A stretch of 64,000 nucleotides of DNA. Origin: Hymenobacter sp. BT559. GTDB lineage: Bacteria; Bacteroidota; Bacteroidia; Cytophagales; Hymenobacteraceae. Under the pieces are notes generated by a model that had not been told where the DNA came from, made no database searches, and saw only the letters and a list, made by a program, of their open reading frames with translations. Every line of letters starts with the position of its first letter. Position 1 is the first letter of the stretch. Both the position numbers and the translations under genes were made by a program. The stretch lies in assembly GCF_017571525.1 (NCBI RefSeq), contig NZ_JAGETY010000001.1, forward strand, positions 186,001 to 250,000, in the 5' to 3' direction. Shown in pieces: positions 1 through 8,468 of this stretch.

Positions 1-1689
1 CTGTTTATCGGCTACCGGGCGGGCAAAAACGCGCACGCTCACAACGCCGCCCAGGAGCAGGCCGACAAGCTGGGCTGGCTCACGAATTTGTTTGCCAGGC
101 CGCTGCTGGCCCTGGTGCTGGTGCTGGGGCTAGGGGTCGGCGCCTGGCTGGCCGCCGGCCGGCTCGAAACCGGCTTCTTGCCCGACCTCGATGAGGGCAC
201 CATCGTGCTCGATTACCACGCGCCGCCCGGCACCGCCCAGGCCGAAGTAGACCGGATGCTGCGCCAGATTGAGCGCGACATCATCACCAAAAACCCCGAG
301 GTGCAGAGCTACTCGCGGCGCACCGGCATCGGCCTGGCCTTCGACACACGCCCGCCCGAGTACGGCGACTACCTCATCCAACTCAAGCGCGACCACAAGC
401 TGAGTACGCCCGAGGTTATCAATCAGCTACGCCAGCGCATCGAGGCCACCCAGCCGGCGCTCACCGTGGACTTCGGCCAGCGCATTGCCGACCTGCTGGG
501 CGACCTCATGAGCAGCGCCAAGCCCATCGAAATCAAGATTTTCGGCGACGACCAGGCTACCCTCGAAAAGCTCTCGGAGCAGACCGGCAAGGTGCTGGAG
601 AAGGTGCCCGGCGTGGCCGACATCAACGACGGCCTGGTGCCCTCGGGCCCGAGCATCGTGTTTCGGCCCGACGTGGCCAAGCTGGCCCGCTACGGCCTCA
701 CGCCGCTCGATTTTCAGGCCCAGCTCAGCAACCTGGTGGGCGGCCAAATTCTGGGCAACGGCACGGCACAGGCCAGCATCTCGCCGGCGCAGGCGGGCTC
801 GCTAGGGGGCATCCAGGTGGGGCAGGTGCAGGATGGCGAGCAGCTGCGCCAGGTGCTGCTGCGCAACGTGGACTTCAGCCGCAACTCGCTGGCGCAGTTG
901 CAGAAGCAGGTTATTTCTCTGCCCAACGGCAGCCCTAGGCCTCTCACCTTCTTCGCCACCATCAGCGTGGAGCCCGGTAATGTGGAACTGCGCCGCGAGG
1001 ACCTGAAATCGGTGGCCGTGCTCACGGCCCGCCTCGACGGGCGCGACCTGGGCTCGGCGGTGCAGGCCATTCGCCAGCAGGTGGGCCGGCAGGTGACGCT
1101 GCCGCCCGGCTACACCATCGTGTACGGCGGCGCCTACGCCGAGCAGCAGGCCTCGTTCCGCGAGCTGGAGCTGATATTGCTCACGGCCAGCCTCTTGGTA
1201 TTCACAGTATTGCTGTTTCTGTTCCGTGAGTGGCTGATTTCGCTATTGGTGCTCTTCATTTCCGTGATGGGCATCACGGGCTGCCTGCTCGGGTTGTTTT
1301 TAGCCGGTATTCCGCTGAATGTGAGCTCCTACACGGGTATCATCATGATAGTGGGCATCATTGCGGAGAACGCCATTTTCACGGTGCACCAGTTTTATGA
1401 GTCGCTGCGCGAGACGGGCGACGTGGACACGGCCATTCGCTACGCCATAGCCCTGCGCATCCGGCCCAAGCTGATGACGGCCATCGGGGCCATCCTGGCA
1501 CTTTCGCCGCTGGCCCTCGGCATTGGCCTGGGCGCCCAGATGCAGCAGCCGCTGGCCGTGGCCGTGATTGGCGGCTTCGTGGTGGCGCTGCCCATGCTGC
1601 TCTTCGTGTTGCCCACCGGTATGCGCCTGATTTACCACCACATCCGCCCGCCCGAGGCCGTGACGGAGCGCGAGCCAGCGGCGGCGTAG
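1..1689 (+). CDS. Efflux RND transporter permease, CusA/AcrB type, 3' portion
   Basis: The reading frame is already open at base 1, so only the last 562 residues of the protein are in the window. What remains is the second periplasmic (porter/docking) part followed by a block of about five membrane helices near residues 375-550, ending with a short charged tail. The helical block has the RND pattern of a glycine-rich helix with the GIIAENAIF segment, then IRPKLMTAIGAILALSPLA, a region shared by CusA/CzcA and AcrB pumps. It exports small molecules or metal ions across the inner membrane using the proton gradient, in complex with a fusion protein and a TolC channel. The proton-relay Asp helix of the first half is outside the window, so metal versus drug specificity cannot be decided. 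Confidence 0.85.
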   Translation: MFIGYRAGKNAHAHNAAQEQADKLGWLTNLFARPLLALVLVLGLGVGAWLAAGRLETGFLPDLDEGTIVLDYHAPPGTAQAEVDRMLRQIERDIITKNPEVQSYSRRTGIGLAFDTRPPEYGDYLIQLKRDHKLSTPEVINQLRQRIEATQPALTVDFGQRIADLLGDLMSSAKPIEIKIFGDDQATLEKLSEQTGKVLEKVPGVADINDGLVPSGPSIVFRPDVAKLARYGLTPLDFQAQLSNLVGGQILGNGTAQASISPAQAGSLGGIQVGQVQDGEQLRQVLLRNVDFSRNSLAQLQKQVISLPNGSPRPLTFFATISVEPGNVELRREDLKSVAVLTARLDGRDLGSAVQAIRQQVGRQVTLPPGYTIVYGGAYAEQQASFRELELILLTASLLVFTVLLFLFREWLISLLVLFISVMGITGCLLGLFLAGIPLNVSSYTGIIMIVGIIAENAIFTVHQFYESLRETGDVDTAIRYAIALRIRPKLMTAIGAILALSPLALGIGLGAQMQQPLAVAVIGGFVVALPMLLFVLPTGMRLIYHHIRPPEAVTEREPAAA

Positions 1690-1750
1690 GGGGGGCTCTT
1701 TGGGGCTAGCCTCCGAAGAACGTGTGAGACCCACTATCCAAAAAACGTCT

Positions 1751-1831
1751 GTCATGCTGAGCTTGCGAAGCCTCTCTATCGAACAACACCCGAACAGCGC
1801 GATAGAGATGCTTCGACAAGCTCAGCATGAC
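1751..1831. repeat. Imperfect inverted repeat (dispersed GCTTGCGAAGC-type element)
   Basis: About 31-base arms (1751-1781 and 1800-1831) read GTCATGCTGAGCTTGCGAAG and its near reverse complement around an 18-base loop. It lies between the convergent RND gene and the PAP2 gene and has no strong T-run. The core is shared with elements at 26722-26836 and 46061-46160, and a single arm-like GTCATGCTGA occurs near 8424. Confidence 0.75.
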
Positions 1832-1876
1832 GTGCTGGTTGGGTTTTCATAATTCAGGAACAAGGCTGGGGACAGC

Positions 1877-2620
1877 TTATATGGCCTCTTCTACCTCCTC
1901 GCGCACCGTGTGCCCTAGCTGGCGCAGCTCGCCGAAGTAGCGCAACTGTACCAGATACAGCGTCCAAACCCAGGCAATGGTAGCCAGCCAGCCGGCCAGC
2001 ACATCGGACGGGTAATGCGCCGCCAGGTAGAGGCGCGACCACGCCACGCCTAGTGCTAGCCCCAGCCCCAGCCCCCACACCAGCCAGCGCCAGCGCGTGG
2101 GCCAGCACAAGATGCCCAGCGCACACGCCATTGCCAGCGAGGCCATGGTGTGGCCGCTAGGGAAGCTAGGGTCGGTGAGCTGCGTGGGGGTTTCAAAGCA
2201 TACCTGGTTATAAAAAGCGGGCCGCAGGCGCTCGAAGTGGTACTTGGCCAGCAGGTTGATGGCCATGGTGCCGCCCACGGCGCCCACCGCAAAAATGAGG
2301 GCCCGATAGCGCCGCCGGTAGGCCAGCCACCCTAGCACGAGGGCCACGAGTCCGTAGCCCGTCAGCCACACTGGGCCGCTTAGCGCGCTCAAGGTATTGG
2401 CTAGGGCACAGCGCCCGTGGCCCTCGTGGGCGTGTAAGTAGTTGAGGATGGGCCGGTCGAAAGGAAAACCCTGGTCGGGTTGCAGCCGGTCTTCGTGCAG
2501 CTCGTGCGCCACAAGGCCAAAAAGGCTCCACGCTCCCACAATTACGGCTAGCAGTAGGGCTAGCAGGCGGTGGCGGTGCACTTGCCGCAGGGCCTCGGCA
2601 GCTTGGGTAGCAATACGCAT
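1877..2620 (-). CDS. PAP2-family membrane phosphatase
   Basis: This 247-residue polytopic membrane protein has all three signatures of the PAP2 / type 2 phosphatidic acid phosphatase family: KYHFERLRP (K-x6-RP), FPSGHTMAS (PSGH) and SRLYLAAHYPSD (SR-x5-H-x3-D). About five or six hydrophobic segments are visible, and the catalytic motifs lie on the extracytoplasmic side in this family. Likely substrates are lipid-linked phosphates such as undecaprenyl pyrophosphate, phosphatidylglycerol phosphate or lipid A phosphate; the sequence does not say which. It starts 36 bases after the stop of the sensor kinase gene on the same strand, so it is probably the third gene of a regulator-kinase-phosphatase operon. 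Confidence 0.9.
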   Translation of the reverse strand: MRIATQAAEALRQVHRHRLLALLLAVIVGAWSLFGLVAHELHEDRLQPDQGFPFDRPILNYLHAHEGHGRCALANTLSALSGPVWLTGYGLVALVLGWLAYRRRYRALIFAVGAVGGTMAINLLAKYHFERLRPAFYNQVCFETPTQLTDPSFPSGHTMASLAMACALGILCWPTRWRWLVWGLGLGLALGVAWSRLYLAAHYPSDVLAGWLATIAWVWTLYLVQLRYFGELRQLGHTVREEVEEAI

Positions 2621-2656
2621 CAGAAAAAGACTTCAGTAGACAATGGGTGCGGCAAT

Positions 2657-3925
2657 TCACGCAAACTCGACCCGCAGCGTGTGGCGCGCCGCAGCGGCCC
2701 CGTATAAGTACCGCACCCGAAAGCCGTAGTACGCGCAAATGTGCTGCACGATGCTCAGGCCCAGCCCCGGCGAGTCGGAGGCGGCGCTGTGCTTACGAAA
2801 ACGCTCAAAAAACCGGCTAGGGTCGCCCTCAATGGCCGGGCCGGGATTACTGATTTCAAGGGCTGTGGGCGTGAGCGATACCACAATTTCACCACCCGGC
2901 TGATTGTGTTTGATGGCATTTTGCAGCAGGTTTTGCAGCAGCGAGTCGGCTAGGCCCAGGTGCAGGTGGCGGGGCGGCAGGCCAGGGGCCACGTGCAGGG
3001 TCAGGCGCAGGTCGCGGGCGTCGAGCAGCGGCTCCAGCATGGCCAGGCGGTCGTGTAGCACCTGGTCGAGGTGCACCAGAACGGCCTGGGTGGGCGCAAA
3101 CTGCTGGTTTTCGAGCTTGCTGAGCAGCGTGAGGGCCTGGTGCAGGCGCGAGAGCCGCTGGGCCGCCCGGCGGGCATCGCTCAGCAGCCGCAGCGTGGCC
3201 TCATCTTCGAGCAGGGCCGGGGCTTGCAGGGCCTGCTCCAGCTTGGCCTGCATGATGGCCAGGGGAGTCTGGGTTTCGTGGGCGGCGTTTTCGGTGAACT
3301 GGCGCAGGCTTTCGTAGTCGGCCACCAGGCGCTCGCTCAGCTGGTTGAGGGCCTGATTGAGTTCGGCAAACTCGCTGATGGCGGGCGCGGGCAGCCCTAG
3401 CGGCTGGTGGCGGTGCAGGTCGTAGGCCCGCAGCCGGCGCAGCGTGTGCTGAAACGGCGCCCACAGCCGCCGGGCCAGCCAGCGGTTCAGGCCCACCACG
3501 CCCAATAGCAGCAGCGCCAGCGCACCCAGCATCACGCTCAGCACCACCCGTAATAAATCCTGGCTTTCTACCAATGACTTGCGCACCGTTATCCACTCGG
3601 CGCCCTGCCCGCTAGCCGGCACCCGAAACGTGAGCTGCCGAAACGGCACCAGCTCGCGCTCTACCGGGTCGAGCAGCAGCGTATCGCCGAAGCCCGTGGG
3701 CCGGGGCCGCGCGCTACGGTCGAGCTGGTAGACGAAGAGCCGCGCCGGCAGCGGCTGGCCCTGCGCCACCAGCTGCTGCACGTAGGTTTGCTCGCCGCGC
3801 AGCTGCTCCTCGGCCTCGTGGCGCAGCGCCCATTCCAGGCCCACGTACAGCAGGCCGCTGGCCAGGGCAAAGAGCCCGGCCGCGAGCAGCAGGTAGTAGC
3901 GGGTGGTGGCGGTGAGGAGCTTCAT
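2657..3925 (-). CDS. Membrane sensor histidine kinase (OmpR-partner type)
   Basis: A 422-residue kinase with an N-terminal membrane helix (about residues 10-33), an extracytoplasmic stretch of roughly 85 residues, and a second helix (about 122-148). The phosphoacceptor His216 is in AAHETQTPLA, the N-box is LLQNAIKHNQPGG and the G-box is SPGLGLSIV. The short sensor region has no recognised domain. It follows its response regulator gene by six bases, so the pair is one transcription unit and the next gene is the PAP2 phosphatase. By context it could sense envelope stress, cations or antimicrobial peptides, but that is inference. Confidence 0.9.
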   Translation of the reverse strand: MKLLTATTRYYLLLAAGLFALASGLLYVGLEWALRHEAEEQLRGEQTYVQQLVAQGQPLPARLFVYQLDRSARPRPTGFGDTLLLDPVERELVPFRQLTFRVPASGQGAEWITVRKSLVESQDLLRVVLSVMLGALALLLLGVVGLNRWLARRLWAPFQHTLRRLRAYDLHRHQPLGLPAPAISEFAELNQALNQLSERLVADYESLRQFTENAAHETQTPLAIMQAKLEQALQAPALLEDEATLRLLSDARRAAQRLSRLHQALTLLSKLENQQFAPTQAVLVHLDQVLHDRLAMLEPLLDARDLRLTLHVAPGLPPRHLHLGLADSLLQNLLQNAIKHNQPGGEIVVSLTPTALEISNPGPAIEGDPSRFFERFRKHSAASDSPGLGLSIVQHICAYYGFRVRYLYGAAAARHTLRVEFA

Positions 3926-3931
3926 GGGCCG

Positions 3932-4609
3932 CTACTCCAGATTAAGCTTGTAGCCCACGCCGTAGAGCGTGCGGATGTAGTTGTCCACGCCGCGCTCCTG
4001 CAGCTTCTTGCGCAGGTTTTTGAGGTAGGTATAGATGAAGTCGAGTGAGTCGGCGGCATCCACCTGGTCGCCGCAGAGGTGCTCGGCAATGGCTTCCTTG
4101 GTGAGCACCCGGCCGGGGTTGGCCAGCAGGTAGAGCAGCAGGTCGTATTCTTTGCGGGTGAGAACGAGCGGCTCGCCGCGCACCAGCACCTCGTTGTGCT
4201 CCGGCCGCACCACGATGTCGCGAAACGTGATGGACGTGTGCCCCTGAAACTGCCGCCGGCGGATAATGGCCAGCACCCGCGCGTTCAGCTCGGAGAGGTG
4301 AAAGGGCTTTACCAAGTAGTCGTCGGCGCCGAGGTTAAGACCCTTCACGCGGTCCTCCACACCGTCGCGGGCCGTGAGGATGAGCACGCCGGCCGAGGAG
4401 TTTTCGGCCTTTAGCAGACGTATCAGATTCAGCCCATCGCCGTCGGGCAGGGTCAAGTCTACCAGCACGCAGTCGTAGCTGTAGAGGGTCAGCTTCTCGT
4501 GCGCCTGGGCAAAAGTGGCGGCCGTTTCGACCACGTAGCCGTGCTGGCGCAGGGTTTCCAGCACCGTTTGGCGCAGCTCGGCTTCGTCTTCCACTAAGAG
4601 CAGCTTCAT
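3932..4609 (-). CDS. OmpR-family response regulator
   Basis: A 225-residue regulator with a receiver domain (acidic pair E7/D8, phosphoacceptor Asp51 in LVDLTLPDGDG, conserved Lys in YLVKPF) and a C-terminal winged-helix DNA-binding domain ending in IRTLYGVGYKL. The start is placed at MKLLLVEDE, the usual beginning of the family; an in-frame upstream start would add 30 residues not seen in such regulators. It is transcribed divergently from another regulator starting at 4841, with a 231-base shared upstream region. It pairs with the kinase just downstream. Confidence 0.92.
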   Translation of the reverse strand: MKLLLVEDEAELRQTVLETLRQHGYVVETAATFAQAHEKLTLYSYDCVLVDLTLPDGDGLNLIRLLKAENSSAGVLILTARDGVEDRVKGLNLGADDYLVKPFHLSELNARVLAIIRRRQFQGHTSITFRDIVVRPEHNEVLVRGEPLVLTRKEYDLLLYLLANPGRVLTKEAIAEHLCGDQVDAADSLDFIYTYLKNLRKKLQERGVDNYIRTLYGVGYKLNLE

Positions 4610-4840
4610 ACCTAGAAAAGTGGGTGCAGGCCCAAAGTAAGGCTGGAATCCTAGCAGAATTCTGGCAATGGCTCCCTGGCCCGGGATGTGCGCCAGCACT
4701 CAAGGACTATCACCCGGTGCCCATCAGCTTGGCAGCTGCCGTATCTGCTAGCCCCTCTGCCGGCCCCGCTTGTGATAAGCAAGGCTAAAGCGCAAAAATC
4801 ACTTCATCGAGGCTTTGGCAAATTCGCCGACCTTCGCGCC

Positions 4841-5515
4841 ATGAAACTGCTGCTGGTAGAAGACGAAGTGGTGGTTACGCACTTCATTCAAAAAGGCATT
4901 GAGGCCGAGGGCTACGACCTGCACGTGGCCTACGACGGGCGCATGGGCCAGGCGCTGTTCGACCAGCAGCCCTTCGACGTGGTGATTCTGGACGTGAACC
5001 TGCCTGGCCTCAACGGCTTTGAGCTGTGCCGCTACATCAAGCAGCACTCGCCGCGCCAGCCGGTGCTGCTGCTCACGGCCCTCGATGGCTTGCAGGATAA
5101 GGAAAATGGCTTCGGCGCCGGGGCCGACGACTACCTGGTGAAACCTTTCGCGTTTCGGGAGCTGCTGCTGCGCGTGCGGGCCCTGGCGCGCCGCGGCGAG
5201 GCCTACGCGGGCCTGCGCCACGTGCTGCGCGTGGCCGACCTGGAGCTGGACGTGAACGCCCGCACCGTGCGCCGCGCCGGCCAGCCCATCGAGCTCACCA
5301 CGCGCGAGTACTCGCTGCTCGAATACCTGATGACCAACCAGAACCGCACCGTGAGCCGGGTCGATATTGCCGAGAAGGTCTGGAACCTGAACTTCGACAC
5401 CAACACCAACATCATCGACGTGTACGTCAATTACCTGCGCAATAAGATTGACAAGCCCTTCGGCCAGAAGCTGCTGCACACTATCGTGGGCACCGGCTAC
5501 ATGATGCGCGGCTAG
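4841..5515 (+). CDS. OmpR-family response regulator of the efflux operon
   Basis: A 224-residue regulator with a receiver (Asp51 in VILDVNLPGLNG, Lys in YLVKPFAFRE) and an OmpR-type winged helix (TTREYSLLEYL ... HTIVGTGYMMRG). MKLLLVEDE is chosen as the start; a GACCTTCG box resembling the Bacteroidota -7 element ends four bases before this ATG, suggesting a very short or absent leader. The kinase follows after 12 bases and the TolC-RND-fusion protein genes after that, so it most likely controls this pump in the manner of CusR/CzcR. It is only moderately similar to the regulator on the other side of the divergent region. Confidence 0.92.
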   Translation: MKLLLVEDEVVVTHFIQKGIEAEGYDLHVAYDGRMGQALFDQQPFDVVILDVNLPGLNGFELCRYIKQHSPRQPVLLLTALDGLQDKENGFGAGADDYLVKPFAFRELLLRVRALARRGEAYAGLRHVLRVADLELDVNARTVRRAGQPIELTTREYSLLEYLMTNQNRTVSRVDIAEKVWNLNFDTNTNIIDVYVNYLRNKIDKPFGQKLLHTIVGTGYMMRG

Positions 5516-5527
5516 CCCGGTTCGGCC

Positions 5528-6910
5528 ATGCAGATTAAACACAAGCTCCTGCTCTGGTTTGCGGCCCTGGTGATGGGGCTGCTGCTAGCCCTGGCCGGCT
5601 ACGTGTACGTGAGCACAGCGCGCTTTCGGGCCCAGACATTTGCCGAGCGGCTGGCCCGCAAGGCGGCCCTCACGCAGCAGGTGCTGGCGCTGGGCGACTC
5701 GGCCGCCGGGGCCATGCTCGTTTCATTGCCCGAGCAGACGCAGTACGTGTATGACCCCGCCGGCCAGCCCGTGTACACGGCGGGCTTAACCCCTGACTTT
5801 CAGCCGTCGGCCGCGTGGCTGGGGCGGGCCCGGACCCAGGATTCGCTGGCGTTTACCTACCCTAGCCCCGGCCACGCCGAGCGCAAGGAGGGCATGGCCC
5901 TGAGCTACCGCCGGCCGGGCGCGCCCGGCCGCTACGTGACGGTGGTGACGGCCTACGACCAGGAAGGCCACGCCGAGCTGCACCGGCTGCGGCAGGTGCT
6001 GGGGCTGGGTATGCTGGGGGCGGTGGCCGTGGTGGGCGCGCTAGGGTGGCTGTTTGCGGTGCGGGCGCTGGCCCCGCTCACGCTGGTTATCGGGCAGCTG
6101 CGCACGCCGCGGGCGGGCACGGCGGGCTTTCGGCTGCGCCCGGCCAATGTGCGCGATGAAGTGGGGCAGCTAGCACTGGCTTTCAATGACTTGTTGGCCC
6201 GGCAAGAAACCCTGGCCGAGAGCCAGCGGGCCTTTATCTCGCACGCCTCGCACGAGCTGCGCACGCCTCTTACCACGCTCAAGGGCTGGCTCGAAACCTC
6301 GCTGGCCTACGACCAGGACGCCGCCAGCCTGCGCGTGGGCCTGGGCCGAGCCGTGCAGGAGCTCGACCGCCTCACGGCCCTCACCAACGGCCTGCTGTAC
6401 CTGGCCTGGCTCGATGGCCCCGACCCGTCGCTGCCCACTAGCCCCCTCGACCTGGTCGATACGCTGCTGGAGGTGGTGAGCACGGCCCAGCGCCAGTATG
6501 CCGGCCAGCCCTTCAACCTCGACCTGAGCGAGGGCGTGCAGCAGCAAACCCAGGCCCCTACCCTGCTCGGCCACGCCTCGCTGCTGCGCACGGCCCTGGG
6601 CAACCTCGTCGACAACGCCGCCAAGTACTCGGCCGGCCAGCCCGTGGAGGTGTGCCTCGAAATGGATACCGAAGCCGCCGTGCGCGTGCGCATCGAAGAC
6701 CGGGGCCCCGGCATTCGGCCCGACGAAGCCGAGCGCTTATTTGAGCCTCTGACGCGGGGCCGCGACGTGCCGGCCGACGTGCCCGGCTTTGGCATCGGCC
6801 TCACCCTGGCGCGCCGCATCATCGAGCGGCACGGCGGTACACTGCACCTGCGGCCCCGGCCGGGCGGCGGCACGGTGGCCGAGGTGCGGCTGCCGCTGGC
6901 CAGGGGGTAG
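5528..6910 (+). CDS. HAMP-type sensor histidine kinase (CusS-like)
   Basis: A 460-residue kinase with a membrane helix at about residues 10-30, an extracytoplasmic domain of about 130 residues, a second helix near 155-182 ending in a HAMP-like linker, His242 in SHASHELRTPL, an N-box LGNLVDNAAKYSAG and a G-box GFGIGLTLARRII. The order and size match CusS/heavy-metal sensor kinases. The gene lies between its regulator and tolC, and about 65 bases separate it from tolC, so the five genes may form one operon or tolC may have its own promoter. Confidence 0.92.
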   Translation: MQIKHKLLLWFAALVMGLLLALAGYVYVSTARFRAQTFAERLARKAALTQQVLALGDSAAGAMLVSLPEQTQYVYDPAGQPVYTAGLTPDFQPSAAWLGRARTQDSLAFTYPSPGHAERKEGMALSYRRPGAPGRYVTVVTAYDQEGHAELHRLRQVLGLGMLGAVAVVGALGWLFAVRALAPLTLVIGQLRTPRAGTAGFRLRPANVRDEVGQLALAFNDLLARQETLAESQRAFISHASHELRTPLTTLKGWLETSLAYDQDAASLRVGLGRAVQELDRLTALTNGLLYLAWLDGPDPSLPTSPLDLVDTLLEVVSTAQRQYAGQPFNLDLSEGVQQQTQAPTLLGHASLLRTALGNLVDNAAKYSAGQPVEVCLEMDTEAAVRVRIEDRGPGIRPDEAERLFEPLTRGRDVPADVPGFGIGLTLARRIIERHGGTLHLRPRPGGGTVAEVRLPLARG

Positions 6911-6975
6911 CTCCCTCTAATAACTTCTAATTTGGTCTTAATACCAGTCTAATACCGCGCCCGGAGGTTTGCGGC

Positions 6976-8406
6976 ATGACGCTGAGAATTCTCTTTTTCC
7001 TGGGCTGGCTAGGCCTGCTGCTGGGCCCCGGCGGCCGGCTGGCCCAGGCGCAGCAGCCCCGCGAGCTGGCCCAGCTGCCGCGGCCCCTCACGCTGCCCCA
7101 GGCTCTGCAAGTGGCCCAGGCCAACTACCCCGCCCTGCGCGCCCGGCAGCTGGCCGTGCGGGCCGCCGAGGCCGATGTGCGCACCAACCGCGCCACGTTT
7201 CTGCCCCAGCTTACGGCGCAGGCCCAGGCCCTCAATGCCACCGCCAACCAGGTGCGCGGGGCTTACCTGCCGGGCGTCGCCTTTTCCGAATCGGGGGCGG
7301 TGAAGGCGACGGGGCCCGACGGGCGCACGAACTTCTCCAGCCTCGGGGTGCTGGCTATTGAGTGGCCAGCCGTGACGTTTGGGCGCTACCGGGCCAGCGA
7401 AACCCGCTCGCAGGCGGCCGTGTCGGCCGCCCAGGCCGACTACGAGCAGGCCATTTTTGAGTACCAGGCGCAGGTGGCCGATGCCTACCTGCTGGCGCTA
7501 GGGTCCGAAAAAGCCGTGGCCTTGCAGCGAGCCAACCTGGCCCGGGCGCAACAGCTGGCGCTCGTTATCCGGGCGGGCACGCGCTCGGGCATCCGGGCGG
7601 GCATCGACTCTTCGACGGCCAATGCCGAGCTGGCCCGCGCCCGGCTGCAAGTGCTTGCCGCCGAGCAGCAGGCCCGCACGCAGCGCACCCGCCTGGCCGG
7701 CCTGCTGGGCCAGCCCACCCAGGCGGTGCAGCTCGATTCGATGCAGTTCTACTCGCGCCTGCCCCTAGCGGGCGGTCCCGCCGACACGGCCCGCGCCACC
7801 AACCCGCTGCTGCGCGCCTACCGCCAGCGCATCGTGGCCAGCCAGGCGCAGGCGTCGCTGCTCAGTACCAACAAGCGCCCCAGCCTCAACCTGCTCGCCT
7901 CGACCTGGGGCCGGGGCTCGGGCGTGCGCGATGCGGTGGATGATAAAGGGAATTTTGTGATTGACTCGTCGCCGGGCGCGGGGCTGCCCTTCAAGGCCTA
8001 CAACTACATGCTGGGCGCCACGCTCACCTGGCGGGCCACCGAGCTTATTCACAGTGGCCGGGCCGTGCAGGCCCAGCGCCTGCGCACCGAGCAGGCCCGC
8101 GCCGACTACGACCAGCAAGCCCTCCAGCTCGACACCCAGCTCCAAAACGCCCGCCTGCAAGTAGAGCTGGCTCAGCAAACGGCCCTGGCGGCCCCGACCC
8201 AGCTGGCAGCCGCCCGCCAGGCCTACACCGCCGCCCGCGCCCGCTACGACGCCGGCCTCGACAACCTGCTCGTGCTCACCCAGGCCACCGAGGTGCTCAA
8301 CCGCGCCGAAGCCGACCAGGCCCTGGCCACCAACAACCTCTGGCGCGCCGTGCTGCTGCAAGGCGCCGCCAGCGGCAACCTCGGCGGCCTGCTAGGGCAG
8401 CTGTAG
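6976..8406 (+). CDS. TolC-family outer membrane efflux protein
   Basis: A 476-residue protein with a signal peptide (about residues 1-26, cleavage after LAQAQ) and two long Ala/Gln/Arg-rich helical repeats typical of the TolC barrel-tunnel fold: LPQALQVAQANYPALRARQ near the start of the mature protein and the second repeat beginning near residue 275. It forms the outer-membrane exit duct of the pump encoded by the next two genes. A Shine-Dalgarno-like GGAGG lies 8 bases before the ATG, uncommon in this phylum. A HTH-regulated TCS precedes it. Confidence 0.9.
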   Translation: MTLRILFFLGWLGLLLGPGGRLAQAQQPRELAQLPRPLTLPQALQVAQANYPALRARQLAVRAAEADVRTNRATFLPQLTAQAQALNATANQVRGAYLPGVAFSESGAVKATGPDGRTNFSSLGVLAIEWPAVTFGRYRASETRSQAAVSAAQADYEQAIFEYQAQVADAYLLALGSEKAVALQRANLARAQQLALVIRAGTRSGIRAGIDSSTANAELARARLQVLAAEQQARTQRTRLAGLLGQPTQAVQLDSMQFYSRLPLAGGPADTARATNPLLRAYRQRIVASQAQASLLSTNKRPSLNLLASTWGRGSGVRDAVDDKGNFVIDSSPGAGLPFKAYNYMLGATLTWRATELIHSGRAVQAQRLRTEQARADYDQQALQLDTQLQNARLQVELAQQTALAAPTQLAAARQAYTAARARYDAGLDNLLVLTQATEVLNRAEADQALATNNLWRAVLLQGAASGNLGGLLGQL

Positions 8407-8468
8407 AGAATCAACCTAAGAACGTCATGCTGACGGACGACTTTTAAAGAAGCTAACAGCTTAAACAT

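Noticed and set aside
4799..5542. 247-codon minus-strand frame
   Set aside because: Shadow of the response regulator at 4841, with His/Val-rich composition.
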